DNA of 64,000 nucleotides from Leishmania donovani (lineage: Eukaryota; Euglenozoa; Kinetoplastea; Trypanosomatida; Trypanosomatidae): positions 201,501 to 265,500 of the forward strand of contig NC_018257.1 in the NCBI RefSeq assembly GCF_000227135.1, in the 5' to 3' direction. How positions within the stretch are numbered: position 1 is the stretch's first letter; every line of letters begins with the position of its first letter. Shown here piece after piece: positions 40,701 through 49,816 of the stretch. The position numbers were made by a program, and so were the translations under genes. The notes below the pieces were generated by a model, which was given only the letters and a program-made list of their open reading frames with translations, made no database searches and was not told where the DNA came from.

Positions 40701-41170
40701 GTGGTGGTGGTGAGCGGGTCGGAGAGAGAGGGAGTGACAGAGGCGGTCGTCGCGGTGGCAGCGGAGGGGATGCTGTTGCCGGAGCTGGTGGCAACGAAGG
40801 CCGTGGACGCGGCTGCGGTGAACATCATGAGGACGCGATGGAAAAGATGCTGGACGCGCGGTTCGGACGTCGGCCAAACTACCGTGGGCGCGACGATGGG
40901 CGCAGTGCACCCAGGGATGCGACCGACTTATGGGATGACCCGGACCCGGACTCGTTTCACGGAAATCGCCACCTGGGGCAGATGAACTGGCAGCAGGCTG
41001 AGTTGACAGCATCTCTCAACGCCGACATAGGTATCTACGACACGCTGGAGCCAGCCAGACGAGGAGGCGCCATGGATCAAAACTTTCAGCGCGGCGGCAG
41101 AGGTGGGTTGAGGCGCTACGGCGGCTACCGCGGACGTGGTCGTGGCCGCGGTGCCCCGGCAAGTCAGTGA
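37754..41170 (+). CDS. Armadillo-repeat protein with RGG C-terminal tail
   Basis: A 1138-residue protein in two parts. From about 150 to 890 there are many armadillo-type repeats of about 42 residues, with a recurrent pattern such as GGVALILDSMRR, then LQENGCLAIGTMCWN; most repeats begin GG or GA and carry an I/V-x-A-M-R-x-H core. From about 955 to 1015 the tail is rich in RGG and GRG, and again at 1102-1138 (RGGRGGLRRYGG, then RGRGRG). Between them is an acidic linker with DDPDPDSFHGN. The ARM superhelix binds proteins; RGG tails bind RNA and are methylated by PRMTs. No signal or TM. Name by orthologue not known to me. The two ATGs at 37754 and 37757 are equivalent. Confidence 0.88.
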   Translation: MMEDIFDQMVCGSPMQQLNLKGVDTPEYTIICAQAPDAARRVAILQNRLQTSTESSAAQNVTLLLRTCVSSQLSPDEVEEMVENVVRIARQHANWPDFSRWVCALIHHYCTDDFTVSLFSEFEVPKVAVDALRNNPHDRRGVLAAATLLSHFNLYDIGDGITQLTNTLQNHCSDATIVRIVTRTLAEFTSYYKELPDRFPRVSQEFVDAKGITVLEGVLHEHINNEEITTYVARIAANVTSSGAANMVDADSPVMMYLADTLARYQQSEMLCGHVLRVFSNLPRSRYIDWDCVSSLFNNTKSELVVFECIHFLCSVAINVKEMKAKIYNTGCVPRVLEMMRVYQGNAAIQEEVCSLLSYLSFDSETITASITESGGLLLVLNAMRKFPDNEDLLMSACAALSGLTFNNQTGQQVIVDNGGVALILDSMRRGKKARLQENGCLAIGTMCWNSDLKADVVRLGGVQVIMKALEEHYTSSGLVKNACRALAQVAFNSERYRDEMSAKGVIPFIIRGMAQHPNYDRAQMHGCVALSYLSWTNEDNAAQITANHGYKVVVDAMRNHPNNHEVQEHACRALANISNVSLTDSLAALEQIVAAMRRHENISEVQEEACRAIVTLSLVSPSNKDRLYQLFGADAVIAAMKRFPQIQLVQQEACNALAHLAYEHTDLNRAVTRLGGVSLLLAAMRTHKSSPKVQLNACGGLSALAFDNTVAQQQIFELGGVQCVIHAMDNFERLRMLELGCSVLGTLAWNTEIKERVAVDAIPEILKAMRAHSNNALLQKSTCRAISQFAFNSESNRQLLADSGAIPLIVNAMRAHLTTEKLIVHALKALTYLCWENTQVAETIINERVEEVLQRIIEHYEQTHRVYNEAVHLSKILFRKTTGSPSPNLRIVSPPIVSPMPIQQTPWLRYENPAPPSPPPQENPEDHFYSAPLDRPQEKPYQDHAHRRDAPADDDRGGPRSGRGGGRGRGGSRRRGGPPTRGGGGERVGERGSDRGGRRGGSGGDAVAGAGGNEGRGRGCGEHHEDAMEKMLDARFGRRPNYRGRDDGRSAPRDATDLWDDPDPDSFHGNRHLGQMNWQQAELTASLNADIGIYDTLEPARRGGAMDQNFQRGGRGGLRRYGGYRGRGRGRGAPASQ

Positions 41171-42202
41171 GATCTGCAACGACAAAATGAATTGCTCCAG
41201 TTGCGTGTTTGTTTCTTTGTTTTCACTTCCTCTCCGTTTTTTGGCGTCTCGGTCACCTCATTTTCCTCAAGCAACATGCGGTGCACATCAGGCTCCAAAG
41301 CAAACAAAACCCCCAAAACGAAAATGACGCTGCACCGCACGGCCAAAAAAAAATAGACACTACGGTACATTGCAGCAGCATAGCCGACAAGTGAACACAC
41401 AGGCCTGCCGTTGCTTACTTTGACACTTCCGCAGCACCTTTCATCTGCACACCACATACGTATTCTTTTTCTTGCGTATATGCGTGTGCCTCCGCGTGGA
41501 TGTGGCCCTCCTGTCCTTCGGAACAGGAAAAGCTGCCATCGAGTGATGTGGTGGTGAGAGTGGTCTAAGGTCAAGCTGGCAGACATCGAGGAGAAGCAGT
41601 CATGGTACTGGCATAATTTCCGTGTTTGTGTGACACTGGTCCTCGGAGCTGTGCGAGCTTGGTCGATGTGGACACAAAGCAGAGAGCACGAGAGTCTCTT
41701 ATACGGCTATTCATGCGGCCAAAACCGAGGCATGGTGGGCGCTTGCTGCAGAAGGGCGGGGCCTCTGACGTCACCTTCCTTTTGATGCCCTTTGTATTCT
41801 CTTTGTTCTTTTTGCTCTTGTGTCACTGCCTCGAGCAAGCTGCTCGTTTCTCCCCTCAGATATCTTGCCGTGAAACAAACAAACATTCCTATCTCGCAGA
41901 CAAGTGTGACAGCCCCTTGAAGGATCCTTGCGCATCATTGCTTTTATTGTGTGCCGTGCGTTTCCAGGATTTGGTTCTCAATACAATATCGTTCTTTGCA
42001 TTGCGTCTTGTGCGTGCCACCACTGGTAGACACAACTGGCGAGTAGGAGTCCTATCGAACGTACGCACAAACTCACCTACCCACACACTCGCACACACAG
42101 AGGAACATCTCTCGAGGAGGGGCTCTGATTGCCTCTGCATCTCGGTGAACGGCCACCACAGTGACCGCATCGCGCAACAGTGAAGGGTTGAAGCTATAAA
42201 AG
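41171..42202. other. Intergenic spacer, 1 kb
   Basis: Pyrimidine-rich patches occur at about 41,205-41,270 and 41,770-41,860. The open frame at 41626-42183 has Cys- and Phe-rich low-quality content and is judged noncoding. No RNA gene is seen. Confidence 0.4.
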
Positions 42203-42577
42203 ATGAATGTTCCCGAGTGGACGAAGGATGCGCAGTCTATCCAAGCGGCGAGAGATTATGTTCGCCAAAGCCGCGTTGTCGATTTCTATGAAATGATCTG
42301 TCGCAACATTCTTTTCCATCACCCTGCTGATCTCACGGAGTTCTGTCTCCGCATAGTGAAGGACATTATGAACGGGACGGAGATCACTTCAGCAGCTGAT
42401 TTCCAACCAAAGAGAATCGACGATAATAAGTACATGCGTGATATGGCCGTTTGCAACTTCTTAGATGGGTGGATTCTGGAGCTGCTTCGGGAACGCCCCG
42501 GCTCCGACCTGGAGCGGATGGAGTTTCACAAGCGATACCTGGAGGGGCTTCAGAGTGAGCCGAACACAGGGAAATAG
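42203..42577 (+). CDS. Small dimerization/docking (RIIa/DPY-30-like) protein
   Basis: A 124-residue protein. Residues about 15-60 (ARDYVRQSRVVDFYEMICRN, then ILFHHPADLTEFCLRIVKDI) form two amphipathic helices with the R-x-x-x-x-DFYE-x-I pattern and PxDLxEF turn of the RIIa/DPY-30 docking family. Such modules in axonemal radial-spoke and adenylate kinase proteins dimerize and hold partner helices. The C-terminal half is charged (LRERPGSDLERMEFHKRYLE). A flagellar role is inferred only. ATG 42203 is the first in frame. Confidence 0.7.
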   Translation: MNVPEWTKDAQSIQAARDYVRQSRVVDFYEMICRNILFHHPADLTEFCLRIVKDIMNGTEITSAADFQPKRIDDNKYMRDMAVCNFLDGWILELLRERPGSDLERMEFHKRYLEGLQSEPNTGK

Positions 42578-43334
42578 TCTACGAGTCGCATGGCTTCGGA
42601 ATACACTCGTTACGATACTCTGAAACACAGCGCCTGAAAAAAAAACACACACGAGTAGCACGTGTGGTCTCCTGCGCCAGCGCTTCTCATCGATCACTGC
42701 TGCTTTTATCATTGCTTGTCTACTGTTTTGCGTTCTTGGGCCCTGCCCAAGTGTTCGTATGGGCGGTTTAAATTTTTTTTTCATGCTTCTTTTTTTATTC
42801 TATTTTCAAAGACGTGCATGCTAGCGGATTTACTGAGCACGCATATATTACATTTTCTCTATTTTGCCAAGAGTGCGTGGTTGGTAGCATCTTCTGCGAA
42901 CTCGGAAACAGAAAGACTGACACAGGAGAACACGGCGGCCTTGCATCCCCCTCATCACCTGCGCTGCCAGTCATCCCTGAGTGGTCTGCTCTTGGGACCC
43001 TTCTCCTTCAAATGGGGACCGCGCCGATACTCCTTCCTCGCCACTTTCTCTCGCATGAGCCTGTCGTCACGACGTTTCCTGCAGAGTGGCGTGCACGGCA
43101 TTTGGAGGCCAATCACGTAATATGGTGTGCATGCACATCTGCAATGTGCGTTGACAAACACCCACATGCACACAGCAATGTATGTAGCTCTTTCCACCCT
43201 TCTTGCGTACACGACTCAAGCATGCGGATGCTTCTCTTTTCTTTTCTTTGACCTTCTCAACATCTTCACAAGGGTATTGGCACCTTAGGTCACATATCAA
43301 AAGCCTAGAAAAGGAACGAGCTGCGAAGGATCAG
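42578..43334. other. Spacer with acceptor of the RGG1-like gene
   Basis: About 0.76 kb. T-rich runs lie at 42,770-42,805. Near the right end a long CT tract (43,228-43,268) precedes AG at 43271-43272, 63 bases before the ATG at 43335. Confidence 0.5.
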
Positions 43335-45368
43335 ATGCTGCAGCGGTGCGCGACACTGACCGGCGCGCCACTCCGGGCTCGGGCGTACAGCACGGTGCTA
43401 GGCGCTTGTGCTGTGCTCCATCAGCGTGGGGGCTACCAAGGCCGCGGTGGTGGCCCTCGGCTCGGCTACGGTGGCGGCGGTCCCCCTCCTCGCCAGCAGC
43501 ATTATCAGCAGCAAGGAGGCGGGTACGGAAACCGCGACGATTTTTCGCGCCACCGCGGCGGCAGCGACCGTGGATACGAGAACCGCAACCAGGGCTATGA
43601 AAATCACCAGCAGCGCTACATCGATCGCCCGCAAAGACGTGACAATGATCAGCAAGGCTACGGCAATAGTCGAGAGAACTACGATGATCGTAGCCAGGGC
43701 TACGACGATCGCCGGAAAGGGTTTAACAATCGTCAACAGAGTTTTGGAAACCGCCAGCACGACGGTGACGATCGCCAATCGGCACCGCGGCGTGGCAAAG
43801 AGCAGTACCTCACGCAGGATGCAGACAGGCTACTGAGAATGAAACATGATTACAAGAAAGCAAAAGACACAAAGGAGCGCTTTGGGATTGTAAAAGAGGC
43901 TCGGCGGCTTCTGCGTCGCACTCGCATCGACCCCTCCACCCAAGACGAACGGTCTGTTGCCATTGTGATCAACTGCGCCGCCACCTTCTCTGTTCCAGCA
44001 AAGATAGAGGCGGTGGAGCAGGCGTTTCAATGGATGCGGAGGAACATCGGTGGCATCTCACCTCAGAATGTAGCCCTTTTCGCGAACGCGTTGGGTCTCA
44101 TCTCCCCGCCCGAGGCGAAGCAAGTGATGGTCAGTGAGGTCATGCCGGCTGTGCAGTCTGTGATGCGCGAAATGGCACCCGTGGAAGTAGTGATGGTGCT
44201 GCAGGCACTTCAGCGCTTGGGAGTCGAGGAGAATGAAAAACTGCAGGACGATCTCCTCTCCCATCTCGAGCCGTGTGTCTCCTCGATGCCAGTTCAGCAG
44301 TTGTCCACACTGGCGTCTGTCCTCCATCATCACTCAATGCAAACGCGAGACAATGCGAAGTGGAAGCAGATTGCACACGAGACGTTGGCACGCGCTCTTG
44401 CAGGGGTGGACGGGATACACTCACGGGAGGCCATCGTTCTTCTTTGCGCCGCACCGTTTTTGGACGCCTCCCAGAAGCAGATTGGCCAACTTCTCGCTCG
44501 CGTGACAGAAACTGTACAGTTCCACACGGATGATCAGGTCGGAGAACTGATGAGCGCAATCCTCCACATTAGACAACAGGTCAGTGAGCCGAGTGTCGAG
44601 TTGACAGCGGCCGTCGAGGAGCTTCACACGGCACTGATGACACGTTTGGAGAAGGTGAGCGCTTTTGTGGGGCCTAAAAGTGCGACTCGCATCTGGAACT
44701 ACGCACACGCTTCCAACGTCGAGCTCCCCTCCGCGATTCAAGAGACCATGTGCGCTTCACTCATACAGCTCATGACATTCCGCACCATTCGATTCCGAGC
44801 ATTGGCACGGCTGATGGCATCGCTATCGACACAGAAGCTGCCCTCCGCTGAAATTCTCACTGTCGTTGCAAACTGCAGTGTTGGAGTGCGGCCGCCTCGG
44901 TCTGCAAAGGCGATTCTTCCTCAAGAGAGTGATATGCCGGGGGATGGAGAGGATCACGAGAGCATTCGTGCCGCGGCGTTCGAGGCGCTGTACAGTCGTC
45001 ACTTTGGTACTCTCACTGAGCTGCGTATCAGCCTTGAAAACGCTTTTGCCAAGAATGATGTCCCTCCCAACGACGCTCTCGCCAAGACGCTGCCAGAGCA
45101 TCTTCTCAAACACGCTGCAGAAGCTTCGCCGCGACAAATGCTGACGGCCGTTGTGGCCATTGCGCTAGCGCCGGCCGATTGCCCGTGTCGAAACAAGACT
45201 CACGATGCGGCAGTGCGTGCCGCAGTACTCAAAGCGCTCGAAGACAACCCTGACAAGTTCAAGTCCGACTTGAGCCCTGAGCTCGTGGACTGGTTCGTGA
45301 GCAGTATCCCCGCCGATTCCGAGTCAGCAGAGATAGTGGCGGCAGTGCAAAAGGCCGCTGCGCCGTGA
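43335..45368 (+). CDS. RGG1: RGG1-like mitochondrial RNA-binding protein
   Basis: A 677-residue protein. The leader MLQRCATLTGAPLRARAYSTVL is a mitochondrial presequence. Residues about 30-160 are rich in RGG, GGG, YGN, DDR and Q repeats, e.g. RGGYQGRGGG and GYGGGGPPP. From about 160 the rest is alpha-helical with repeats of hydrophobic heptads, like the helical domains of kinetoplastid mRNA-processing (MRB1/REMC) factors. Trypanosoma brucei TbRGG1, as I recall, lies near the RAC kinase as this one does. It would bind RNA in editing or turnover. The open frame reaches 44 codons upstream from a TTG; the acceptor at 43272 and the leader favour 43335. Confidence 0.68.
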   Translation: MLQRCATLTGAPLRARAYSTVLGACAVLHQRGGYQGRGGGPRLGYGGGGPPPRQQHYQQQGGGYGNRDDFSRHRGGSDRGYENRNQGYENHQQRYIDRPQRRDNDQQGYGNSRENYDDRSQGYDDRRKGFNNRQQSFGNRQHDGDDRQSAPRRGKEQYLTQDADRLLRMKHDYKKAKDTKERFGIVKEARRLLRRTRIDPSTQDERSVAIVINCAATFSVPAKIEAVEQAFQWMRRNIGGISPQNVALFANALGLISPPEAKQVMVSEVMPAVQSVMREMAPVEVVMVLQALQRLGVEENEKLQDDLLSHLEPCVSSMPVQQLSTLASVLHHHSMQTRDNAKWKQIAHETLARALAGVDGIHSREAIVLLCAAPFLDASQKQIGQLLARVTETVQFHTDDQVGELMSAILHIRQQVSEPSVELTAAVEELHTALMTRLEKVSAFVGPKSATRIWNYAHASNVELPSAIQETMCASLIQLMTFRTIRFRALARLMASLSTQKLPSAEILTVVANCSVGVRPPRSAKAILPQESDMPGDGEDHESIRAAAFEALYSRHFGTLTELRISLENAFAKNDVPPNDALAKTLPEHLLKHAAEASPRQMLTAVVAIALAPADCPCRNKTHDAAVRAAVLKALEDNPDKFKSDLSPELVDWFVSSIPADSESAEIVAAVQKAAAP

Positions 45369-46561
45369 TGTGCTCCCTTTACCCTTCTCTGCTCTCCAGG
45401 ATTATAAAGGGAAAACGAAGGCTAGCAGGGCTTCTTTTTTTTCTGCCTTTTCCGTCTTCCTGGTGCTGATCTACAGAGATTGTGATGCGACAGTGCCGTG
45501 TGACCTGTGCCCAGCCACAGATGAAAACACCGATCGCGCCGCACAAGTTTGCACCAGGAGAAGTTATGACGGCACCGTCCAAGTGAACGGCTCAGACTCA
45601 GAAGAGGGCCGGCGGATATCTGCTCCAGAGCTGCAGTGGGGAGCGGAGAGGAGGTACAGAGTTCAGCAAGCCCTCGGCTGCTGCGGGGCTGGGCTTTGTC
45701 GACCTTTTTTTTTTGAAATCTTCTTCACAATCAACATTCTTGCTCACCTTCTCTTGAAACATTTCCCTATCTTCATACGCCTTGCTTGGGGAGAGCAGAG
45801 ACCCGGCTTGCAGAACTGGCGATTCTTTTTTTCTTATCCTCGGCGGCGACACTGGGGAGTAGGCAAAAAAGGGGCGGTGAGCAAGCACACACAGGACTGA
45901 GCTCTGATGAGTCTGGGGTGCATGGTGTGTAGGGCGCCGGCTAAGAGGGAAGTGGAGCAACTGGGATATGGTGGCCCTGGACTTGCATTTTTTTCTTTTT
46001 TCTTGGTTGCACTCAAGCGCTTTATCGAGAATCACTGCCGCAGCAGAGCTTCGGGTATTCCAGTACGATAAGCTGCACCATCTCTCTCTTCGTTTGTGCT
46101 CCTTGCCGCATCTTTTGGTGCGCGTGTATTGTGTTTGTCGGTGACGGTCCGATTAGTCGAGGTTTGTGGGGCTCGAGCGGCTGCGTCTTTGGAGTAGACT
46201 CGTCCGCGCCATCGTATCTTCTTCCTGTAATGCTCAAACGGGAACTTAGCGAAAAGAACAATAAACTAAGAGCTCTCCGGGTTCATTGTTGCCAACATGG
46301 CATCTCCTCATCTTTGTCGCCAACATCAACCTTCCAACAAGTCCGTGTGTCTCGATGCATGGCATGCATGCGACGAACTTCTCGCGCGCTTAGCGTGGCC
46401 CAGAATAGTCGTCAACTGATGCCCTCTGCTCGCTGGACGGGTTGATGCGGAGGATGCCGTAATCAGCAATTTTTCTACTCCTTGGTATCTCTTCCTTCTG
46501 CTTTCATGGTATTCAGCATGGGCCCGCTTCCTTCGAAAGTACATCGCTGACTTTTTCTTCC
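45369..46561. other. Intergenic spacer, 1.2 kb
   Basis: A T-rich run at 45,705-45,715 and pyrimidine tracts near 46,470-46,514 are seen, with AG at 46515-46516 as a possible acceptor of the next gene. The open frame at 45370-45900 is not gene-like. Nothing else is seen. Confidence 0.4.
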
Positions 46562-47839
46562 ATGTCCGGATTCTGGAGCTTTCGGGAATGCGACTCCGGC
46601 TCTGCAGCCGCAGCGAATTCGGCGAGTGGACTACAGCAGCTTGATCTCGCTGTTACCCAGGTACTTCCTGTCGGCGTGGAGTTCAAAAGGGCGACGCTAT
46701 CAACTGCACAGGAGGGCTCACACACACGTTTTGGAAGGAAAGTGGCCCCGCATGTCGAAGCAGTTGAGTGGACTGGAGGGACGGATTGCGGTCCCGCGAA
46801 AAAGCTGGCCCGGCAAGCTGATCTTTCCTCAAGTCAGAGTATTTCAGTAGAGGCTTACGATGTCGCTGTAGACGAAGGTGGGATCAATGCGTACCTGCTG
46901 GACCGTGAAGAGGTCGTGGACGCTGTCCAACGCAGTTGGTGGGAGGCTCTAGATGCAGACGTACGACCGGGTTTATCGCTTCCCTCTGCATCCATAGCTC
47001 CTGCCAAGGTTGACACGCCAGACGCGGAAACGCTGGAACTCGTGCGGGAGTTTCTCTATCATGCCTCCGACAATGTCCCCGAAAGAGAAACTGCCCGATC
47101 GCGCGACAACGCCTTCCTGAGCTATGAAGTGCGCCTGAGTGAAAGGAAGGAGCAGCGGACCTACCTTGACCGCTCACCAGCGTCAGAGGTGCAGATGAAA
47201 TCACGTAAAAACGCCAAGCACGCCGACTCACGCAGCTTCCGCTCAACGGTGCCGCGCGGACCCTCACTCCATACTGAGCGACTTGCGCGTCTTCGTGGGC
47301 GAAGGGCCTCTACCGCAGCGTTGCAACTTTCGGAGGGAGAAATGAGCAAGAGTAAGGCCGGCAGCTGCTATAACCAAGATCACGGCGGAATCGCAAAGGA
47401 CACCACCGTGGTATCTCACGTGTCTTCGAGGCCCGAGGGCCAGTGCAGCTGTGAACTCGAAACGAACTCCGGCGCATGTACGGTTGCTCCTCTTGAGACG
47501 CAGAGTGAGGTGTTCTCACCGTCTGCGGCCCTACAGGATGTCTTGCGCACGCATACGAGGAGAGTTAACCTTTCCTCGACCGCAGCTACGCGTATGGAGG
47601 TCATTCGACGTAGAGAGGAGCTTCTGCTCCTTCGACGCTACTTTGCATTGTGGTTGGCTGCCGCGGAGCAGAGACACATTAAGCAATGCGCCGCTTCGTA
47701 CCACTGCTTCCTGATGTGGTGCATCAACGACACCATAGAACACACGACATCGCAGGTAAAGGAGGAGGAGAGCATATGTGCATATAGACACTGCGCCTCT
47801 GACTTTAGATTGACCAAGAGGCAGGGGAAACGTGCGTGA
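46562..47839 (+). CDS. Hypothetical protein with a helical Trp-rich C-terminus
   Basis: A 425-residue protein of mostly disordered, Ser/Arg/Glu-rich sequence. Near the C-terminus two adjacent segments, LLLRRYFALWLAAAEQRHIK and AASYHCFLMWCIN, resemble the short helical repeats with F-x-x-W that bind centrin in SFI1-type proteins, and could bind calmodulin or centrin. That part is helical and amphipathic. No other domain is recognised. The start at 46562 has the AG at 46515-46516 upstream. It is supported as coding by its length and spacing between two genes, with no database family known to me. Confidence 0.6.
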   Translation: MSGFWSFRECDSGSAAAANSASGLQQLDLAVTQVLPVGVEFKRATLSTAQEGSHTRFGRKVAPHVEAVEWTGGTDCGPAKKLARQADLSSSQSISVEAYDVAVDEGGINAYLLDREEVVDAVQRSWWEALDADVRPGLSLPSASIAPAKVDTPDAETLELVREFLYHASDNVPERETARSRDNAFLSYEVRLSERKEQRTYLDRSPASEVQMKSRKNAKHADSRSFRSTVPRGPSLHTERLARLRGRRASTAALQLSEGEMSKSKAGSCYNQDHGGIAKDTTVVSHVSSRPEGQCSCELETNSGACTVAPLETQSEVFSPSAALQDVLRTHTRRVNLSSTAATRMEVIRRREELLLLRRYFALWLAAAEQRHIKQCAASYHCFLMWCINDTIEHTTSQVKEEESICAYRHCASDFRLTKRQGKRA

Positions 47840-49816
47840 CAGGGCTTCCGTATAGATTCACATAACCTTACATGGACCGCCAAACAAGCAACTACTGGTG
47901 CGATTTTTCTTTTGGCGCCAGCGCTTCATGGGCGTAGAACATGGAGGCGCACGGCCCTAATCCACACGGGAAAGGAAAACAACGGAATAAAGAGCAGCGG
48001 CTGCATAGAGATAGGAAGAGGAAGCAGACACCCACACAAGCAGCGAAACACTCTTCTTCGGCTTGATCACGCGGATAAGTGGGGCATGTTTGAGACCTGA
48101 AACTCATGCCGTACAAGCGAGGGCCTAGCGGTGCTATCTGTACAGTCAGAGCAGCCGTCTTTCCAAGGAGTCGCGGGACGGTGGTGTCTCAGCCTCTTTT
48201 CCCCACCTGTTCACCGTGCCATCAAGCAAGGACAGCTGGAAACTCACTCACACTTGTTCTATGTCACCCTTCAAACTCTTTTGTGCGTCCTTACGACTCG
48301 CTCCCTCCCCTGGCCATCATGGACCGCTTTCATTTCTTGTCACTGCATTGCCTTGTGTGTGCAGGTCGAACGCCTACAGCCGCAGAAAACAAAGCACACT
48401 TTCGTCTACCCACGCGCACTCACTCCAAAAGAAAACGGATTCGCACTCGCTTCACCATTCCACTATTCCCCGTTTCGTTTGTTTCTCTTAGATCTCTCTC
48501 TCTCTCTCGTACAGAGCCCCTCTCGGTCTCTTCACTTTTATCATCATTACCTCTCCACCCCTCGCATCTTTCTCTTCACACCTCCGCCCTTTTCATCTGT
48601 TCTGTGTAGGGTTGTGTCGTGTACTCTTTGTTTTACCTGGAAGTGGCGCTGGAAAAAAGGTTCTGCATCAACGGAAGCGACGACAAGAGCAGCGTCAGAG
48701 GCAAAAGACAGAAAAACAAAGGAAAAAAAAACAGACGTTCACATACGCCTTTCCATCCATCTTTTTCTTTCTCTCCTTTTTATTGACGCGACTTTTAAAA
48801 ACTGTTGTTTCGCCTCCGACGCATCTCATGGGTCTGCCCGCTCATCGCCAAACAGCACCGCTCTCGTTTCTTGCTTCTACTCACACGAGACACTCCTTTG
48901 ATCAAGCCCTCATATCTTTGTTCCCTCTTGTGTGTTGTGGTCAGCTCGCGTGGTTGCTCCTATTTCTTTTTTTCCTCTTCTCGTCTTCACTCGATTGTTT
49001 CGGCAACAAACGCCTTCAGCACCACCCTTCTCCCCTCCTTCCCTACTGTTCTTCTGTTTCTTGTCACTCCCACTCTTAGCTTCCTCTCTTTGGGCTCTGC
49101 GCCTCTTCCGGCTTTCTTCTTTCCCGCTCTTCTTTTTTTCCTTCACTCTGTTCGCTGCGTGCTGTCTAACCTTGATTCAACACCAGCAACACGATCCCTT
49201 ACTCGCGTCCCTTCACACACACACACACACACACAGGCTCGACAAGAGAAATACAGAGCCTCCATATTTCTTTTATTTGTCGTAGTCTTGCCGATCGTCT
49301 TCACTCTTCCTTTTCTGTGGTGAAGCACCAGCTGCGCACTCTCCTTTCTCTTTCTTACCCTTTCTCCTTTTTTTTGCTAACTGCTTCTGTGTCGAAGGGT
49401 GCAGCGGCTTCTTTTTTTTTCCTTACCGCTCGATTCTCGTCTCTTCACTGGCACTCCTGAAGCTCCTTGTCCTTCTTCTTCACACACATACACACTCACC
49501 GATACACAGACAATACAAAGAGAAGCGCCTGGGAACCTGTGACTGTGGCGACCTCTGGTACTGTCGTTTGTTTTTAGTGCTTGCACTCGTGAGCTTTTGT
49601 GCGCGCGGCTCCCTTGGCTCGTTTTTGTTTGATCTGGGTATCTGGGTCCGAGTCTCTGTTTCTCCCTTTTTCGGTGCACACAGCAGATTCCTCAACTTCG
49701 TAGTCAGGCCACCCTTCCCCTTTTTTCAACTGGCCAGACTGCGTAAACGAAAGGGCGACGAGCTTGACAGCCGGAAAGCACAGTAGACACTCACACGGAC
49801 ACAAAGGATAGGAGGC
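47840..49816. other. Long 5' spacer of the RAC kinase
   Basis: About 2 kb. From about 48,200 to the kinase start the plus strand is strongly pyrimidine-rich (CT and TTT runs), giving many possible acceptors and a long outron or 5' UTR. A (CA)11 tract lies at 49214-49235. The several large open frames on both strands are low-complexity products of this. Confidence 0.5.
49214..49235 (+). repeat. (CA)11 microsatellite
   Basis: A perfect dinucleotide run of 22 bases in the upstream spacer of the kinase gene. Confidence 0.9.
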
